A DNA stretch of 64,000 nt, taken from Sandaracinus amylolyticus (GTDB taxonomy: Bacteria > Myxococcota_A > Polyangia > Polyangiales > Sandaracinaceae). The notes beneath the pieces are model-generated. The model was given only the letters and a program-made list of their open reading frames with translations, was not told the origin of the DNA and made no database searches. Location of the stretch: contig NZ_CP070225.1 of the NCBI RefSeq assembly GCF_021631985.1, forward strand, positions 4,464,001 to 4,528,000. Direction: 5' to 3'. The position numbers and the translations under genes are program-made. Shown in pieces: positions 63,078 through 64,000 of the stretch (position 1 is its first letter; the number at the start of each line of letters is the position of its first letter).

Positions 63078-64000
63078 ATGTCCGCTCCGTCGTTCCATCC
63101 TGCGGTCCAGCGTTGGTTCGAGCGCGCGCTGGGCGCACCGACACCGCCGCAGCGCGAGGGCTGGGCCCACGTCGCGGCGGGGCGGCACGTCCTGATCGCA
63201 GCGCCCACTGGCTCGGGCAAGACGCTCGCCGCGTTCCTCGCGACGATCGACGCGCTCGTGCGCGAGTCGCGCGAGCACGCGCTGCCCGACGAGACGCGCG
63301 TGCTCTACGTCTCGCCGCTCAAGGCGCTGAGCCACGACATCGAGGTGAACCTGCGCGCGCCGCTCGAGGGCATCGACGCGGCGCTCGCGGAGCTCGGCGA
63401 AGGCGGACACGGGATCCGCGTCGGACTGCGCACCGGCGACACGCCCGCGAAGGAGCGCGCGAAGGCGAGCAAGCGCCCGCCGCACGTGTTCGTCACGACG
63501 CCCGAGTCGCTCGGGATCCTGCTCACGAGCGCGAGCGGGCGGCGGATGCTGAGCACGGTGCGCACCGTGATCGTCGACGAGATCCACGCCGTGGTCGGGA
63601 GCAAGCGCGGCGCGCACCTCGCGCTCTCGCTCGAGCGGCTCGTCGATCTGATCGGGGGACGGCTGCAGCGCGTGGGGCTCTCTGCGACGCAGAAGCCGAT
63701 CGAAGAGGTCGCGCGCTTCCTCGTGGGCACGGCGGGCGTGTCGAGCGAGGGCGTGCCCGACTGCGCGATCGTCGACGTCGGTCACGCGCGCACGATCGAT
63801 CTCGCGCTCGAGATGCCGGACTCGCCGCTCGAGGCGGTGATGGCGAACGACGTGTGGGGCGAGATCCACGCGCGCCTCGCGTCGCTGGTGCAGGCGCATC
63901 GCACGACGATCGTGTTCGTGCCGCAGCGTCGATTGTGCGAGCGGCTCGCGCGCGCGCTCGGGGAGATCCTGGGCGAGGACATGGTCGCGGCGCACCACGG
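63078..64000 (+). CDS. lhr: Lhr-type superfamily 2 DNA helicase, 3' end cut by window edge
   Basis: The first 307 residues of a large ATP-dependent helicase. Motif I is APTGSGKT (starting near residue 42), Ia is YVSPLKAL, motif II is VDEIHAVVG (DEIH), motif III is GLSATQ, and IV begins with [10 protein letters not shown]. The DEIH box and the early Lhr-specific insertion fit Lhr, which unwinds DNA in repair in several bacteria. The ATG at 63078 gives [18 protein letters not shown], a natural Lhr N-terminus. No Shine-Dalgarno is visible. The full enzyme is about 1,400-1,600 residues, so most lies beyond the window. Confidence 0.9.
   Translation, partial: MSAPSFHPAVQRWFERALGAPTPPQREGWAHVAAGRHVLIAAPTGSGKTLAAFLATIDALVRESREHALPDETRVLYVSPLKALSHDIEVNLRAPLEGIDAALAELGEGGHGIRVGLRTGDTPAKERAKASKRPPHVFVTTPESLGILLTSASGRRMLSTVRTVIVDEIHAVVGSKRGAHLALSLERLVDLIGGRLQRVGLSATQKPIEEVARFLVGTAGVSSEGVPDCAIVDVGHARTIDLALEMPDSPLEAVMANDVWGEIHARLASLVQAHRTTIVFVPQRRLCERLARALGEILGEDMVAAHH

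Overview
The window is a single, very GC-rich chromosomal segment with strong codon bias at third positions. The encoded proteins point to a myxobacterium (Myxococcota), most likely Polyangiales and close to Sandaracinaceae. The evidence is a PknK-like kinase fused to an AAA ATPase and a long helical region, a kinase-like protein with a C-terminal membrane anchor, secreted lipoproteins with Asp/Gly/Pro-rich linkers, AgmX/TonB-like secreted proteins, a bactofilin and a Kelch lipoprotein. The assignment is inferred from protein character; no rRNA marker is present. I see no phage, insertion sequence, CRISPR array or tRNA gene. Both window edges cut genes: a secreted serine protease on the left and an Lhr-type helicase on the right.

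Layout. 1-3.3 kb: partial trypsin/V8-like protease, an unrecognised protein, then 1.17 kb without a gene that holds two repeat arrays. 3.3-9.3 kb: a three-gene, overlapping-stop/start operon encoding a Lon protease and two related helical-repeat proteins; this is the best candidate here for an undescribed functional unit. 9.3-14.2 kb: AgmX-like secreted protein, divergent from the PknK-like kinase. 14.3-19.0 kb: acyl-CoA dehydrogenase, small lipoprotein, and an ArsR-methyltransferase (SahR-like) plus ahcY pair of the methyl cycle. 19.1-26.4 kb: a run of leftward genes with a ZnuABC-type metal ABC transporter at its centre, flanked by two zinc metallopeptidases, a CAP lipoprotein and a DsbA/GST-kappa-type isomerase. 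26.5-29.8 kb: boxC and boxB of the aerobic benzoyl-CoA epoxide pathway, with palindromes in their upstream regions. 29.9-34.2 kb: SMI1-like, TonB-like, Kelch and M14 carboxypeptidase genes. 34.2-42.4 kb: leftward F-type ATP synthase genes (b', b, delta, alpha, gamma) followed by an SGNH hydrolase, an unknown protein, a slipin and a small partner. The a, c, beta and epsilon subunits are not here.

42.8-48.6 kb: outer-membrane barrel protein, bactofilin plus homoserine dehydrogenase, a small membrane protein, thioredoxin and a pseudokinase. 48.7-52.3 kb: dut, pnp and rpsO, with clear intrinsic terminators. 52.4-60.6 kb: lipoprotein, SRPBCC protein, PhyH oxygenase, beta-lactamase-fold hydrolase, secreted beta-helix protein and a LytS/LytT-type two-component pair. 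60.7-64 kb: ACE-like M2 peptidase, a cysteine-free glutaredoxin-fold protein and lhr behind a palindromic operator.

Genes here are tightly packed. At least nine same-strand neighbours overlap by ATGA or GTGA, which was used to choose several starts, and some convergent pairs have 0-4 bp between stop codons. Promoters of the form TTGAC-N16/18-TA were seen for the kinase, atp, trxA and rpsO genes. Two promoters (SahR-like gene and lhr) sit so close to the start codon that leaderless mRNAs are likely.
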